A DNA stretch of 21,478 nt from positions 1-21,478 of IMG/VR virus record IMGVR_UViG_3300031841_001295, one strand, 5' to 3'. The stretch is from a virus. Of the stretch, positions 21,271 to 21,478 are shown one piece after another. The translations under genes were made by a program, and so were the position numbers. The stretch's first letter is position 1. Every line of letters begins with the position of its first letter. The notes beneath the pieces are model-generated. The model saw only the letters and a list, made by a program, of their open reading frames with translations. It did no database searches and was not told where the DNA came from.

Positions 21271-21478
21271 ATGGTGTGTAACTTGCTGCTGCGGCAGCTG
21301 CTGCAGATACTACTGTAAACCCTTCGCCCTTTAGCGCCTCAAAAATAATCTGCCCTTGAGAAGAGTTTGCAATAATCGTTCCACCAACATTAACTGCATT
21401 TACAGAACCACCAGCACCACCAATTGATGTGGTAATAGAGGTTGGTACAATTTTTGCTTCAGGTTGAATATCATCTCC
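21269..21478 (-). CDS. C-terminal part of an unknown protein (5' end outside window)
   Basis: The last 69 codons of a gene entering from the right edge. The visible residues (GDDIQPEAKIVPTSITTSIG, GAGGSVNAVNVGGTIIANSS, QGQIIFEALKGEGFTVVS) end in AAAAAASYTP. They suggest a small beta-rich domain with a Gly/Asn-rich middle and an alanine-run tail. The frame is open to the edge and its stop overlaps the next ribosome-binding site, placing it in the same operon as the muralytic genes. Probably a virion structural protein; no family is recognised. Confidence 0.6.
   Translation of the reverse strand, partial: GDDIQPEAKIVPTSITTSIGGAGGSVNAVNVGGTIIANSSQGQIIFEALKGEGFTVVSAAAAAAASYTP

Noticed and set aside
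1-21478. tRNA genes or other structured RNA genes
   Set aside because: Gaps between genes are at most 95 bases and none shows a cloverleaf or a TTCGA-type arm.

Overview
This window looks like part of the tail and baseplate gene cluster of a T4-like contractile-tailed phage (myovirus) of the marine cyanophage/pelagiphage type. The evidence is as follows. All genes lie on the minus strand and are tightly packed, several with TAATG start/stop overlaps. There are exact T4-type late promoters (TATAAATA). Homologues of T4 baseplate proteins gp25, gp6 and gp8 are recognisable, together with the N-terminal anchor shared by T4 gp9/gp10. The fibre modules and a DUF4815-type giant structural protein are typical of marine phages. 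Base composition is AT-rich. The host cannot be determined from the sequence; a low-GC marine bacterium is plausible.

Layout in the direction of transcription (right to left). (1) Hub and cell-wall module, about 21478-16880: the C-terminus of an unknown protein, an unknown 132-aa protein, a 521-aa protein ending in a Cys/His peptidoglycan hydrolase domain, a 236-aa zinc amidase, and a 568-aa gp5-like spike protein ending in a lytic transglycosylase domain. (2) Baseplate wedge module, about 16876-12538: an unknown 295-aa protein, gp25, gp6, and a short protein at the place of T4 gp7/P2 gpI. (3) Fibre and periphery module, about 12501-1: a repetitive fibre with a gp9/gp10-like anchor, a stand-alone gp10 N-domain protein, gp8, a 1755-aa DUF4815 protein, a small coiled-coil protein, a BppU-N-like domain protein, two proteins ending in GG[E/S]Y, and the start of a large fibre that runs off the left edge.

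The genes would act together at the tail tip. The gp25/gp6/gp7-like/gp8 proteins build wedges round a gp5-like spike, the fibres and anchors recognise the host surface, and three different wall-degrading domains open the peptidoglycan. Late promoters sit before gp25, the 539-aa fibre, the 117-aa gene and the leftmost fibre, and three of the four abut or overlap the preceding stop codon. No RNA genes, CRISPR arrays, insertion sequences or integration sites were seen. No intergenic gap exceeds 95 bases. The most interesting points are the triple muralytic cassette, the gp5-like spike with its enzyme moved to the C-terminus, the miniature gp7/gp10 versions, the unknown 295-aa wedge-region protein, and the three-hairpin leader of the last gene.
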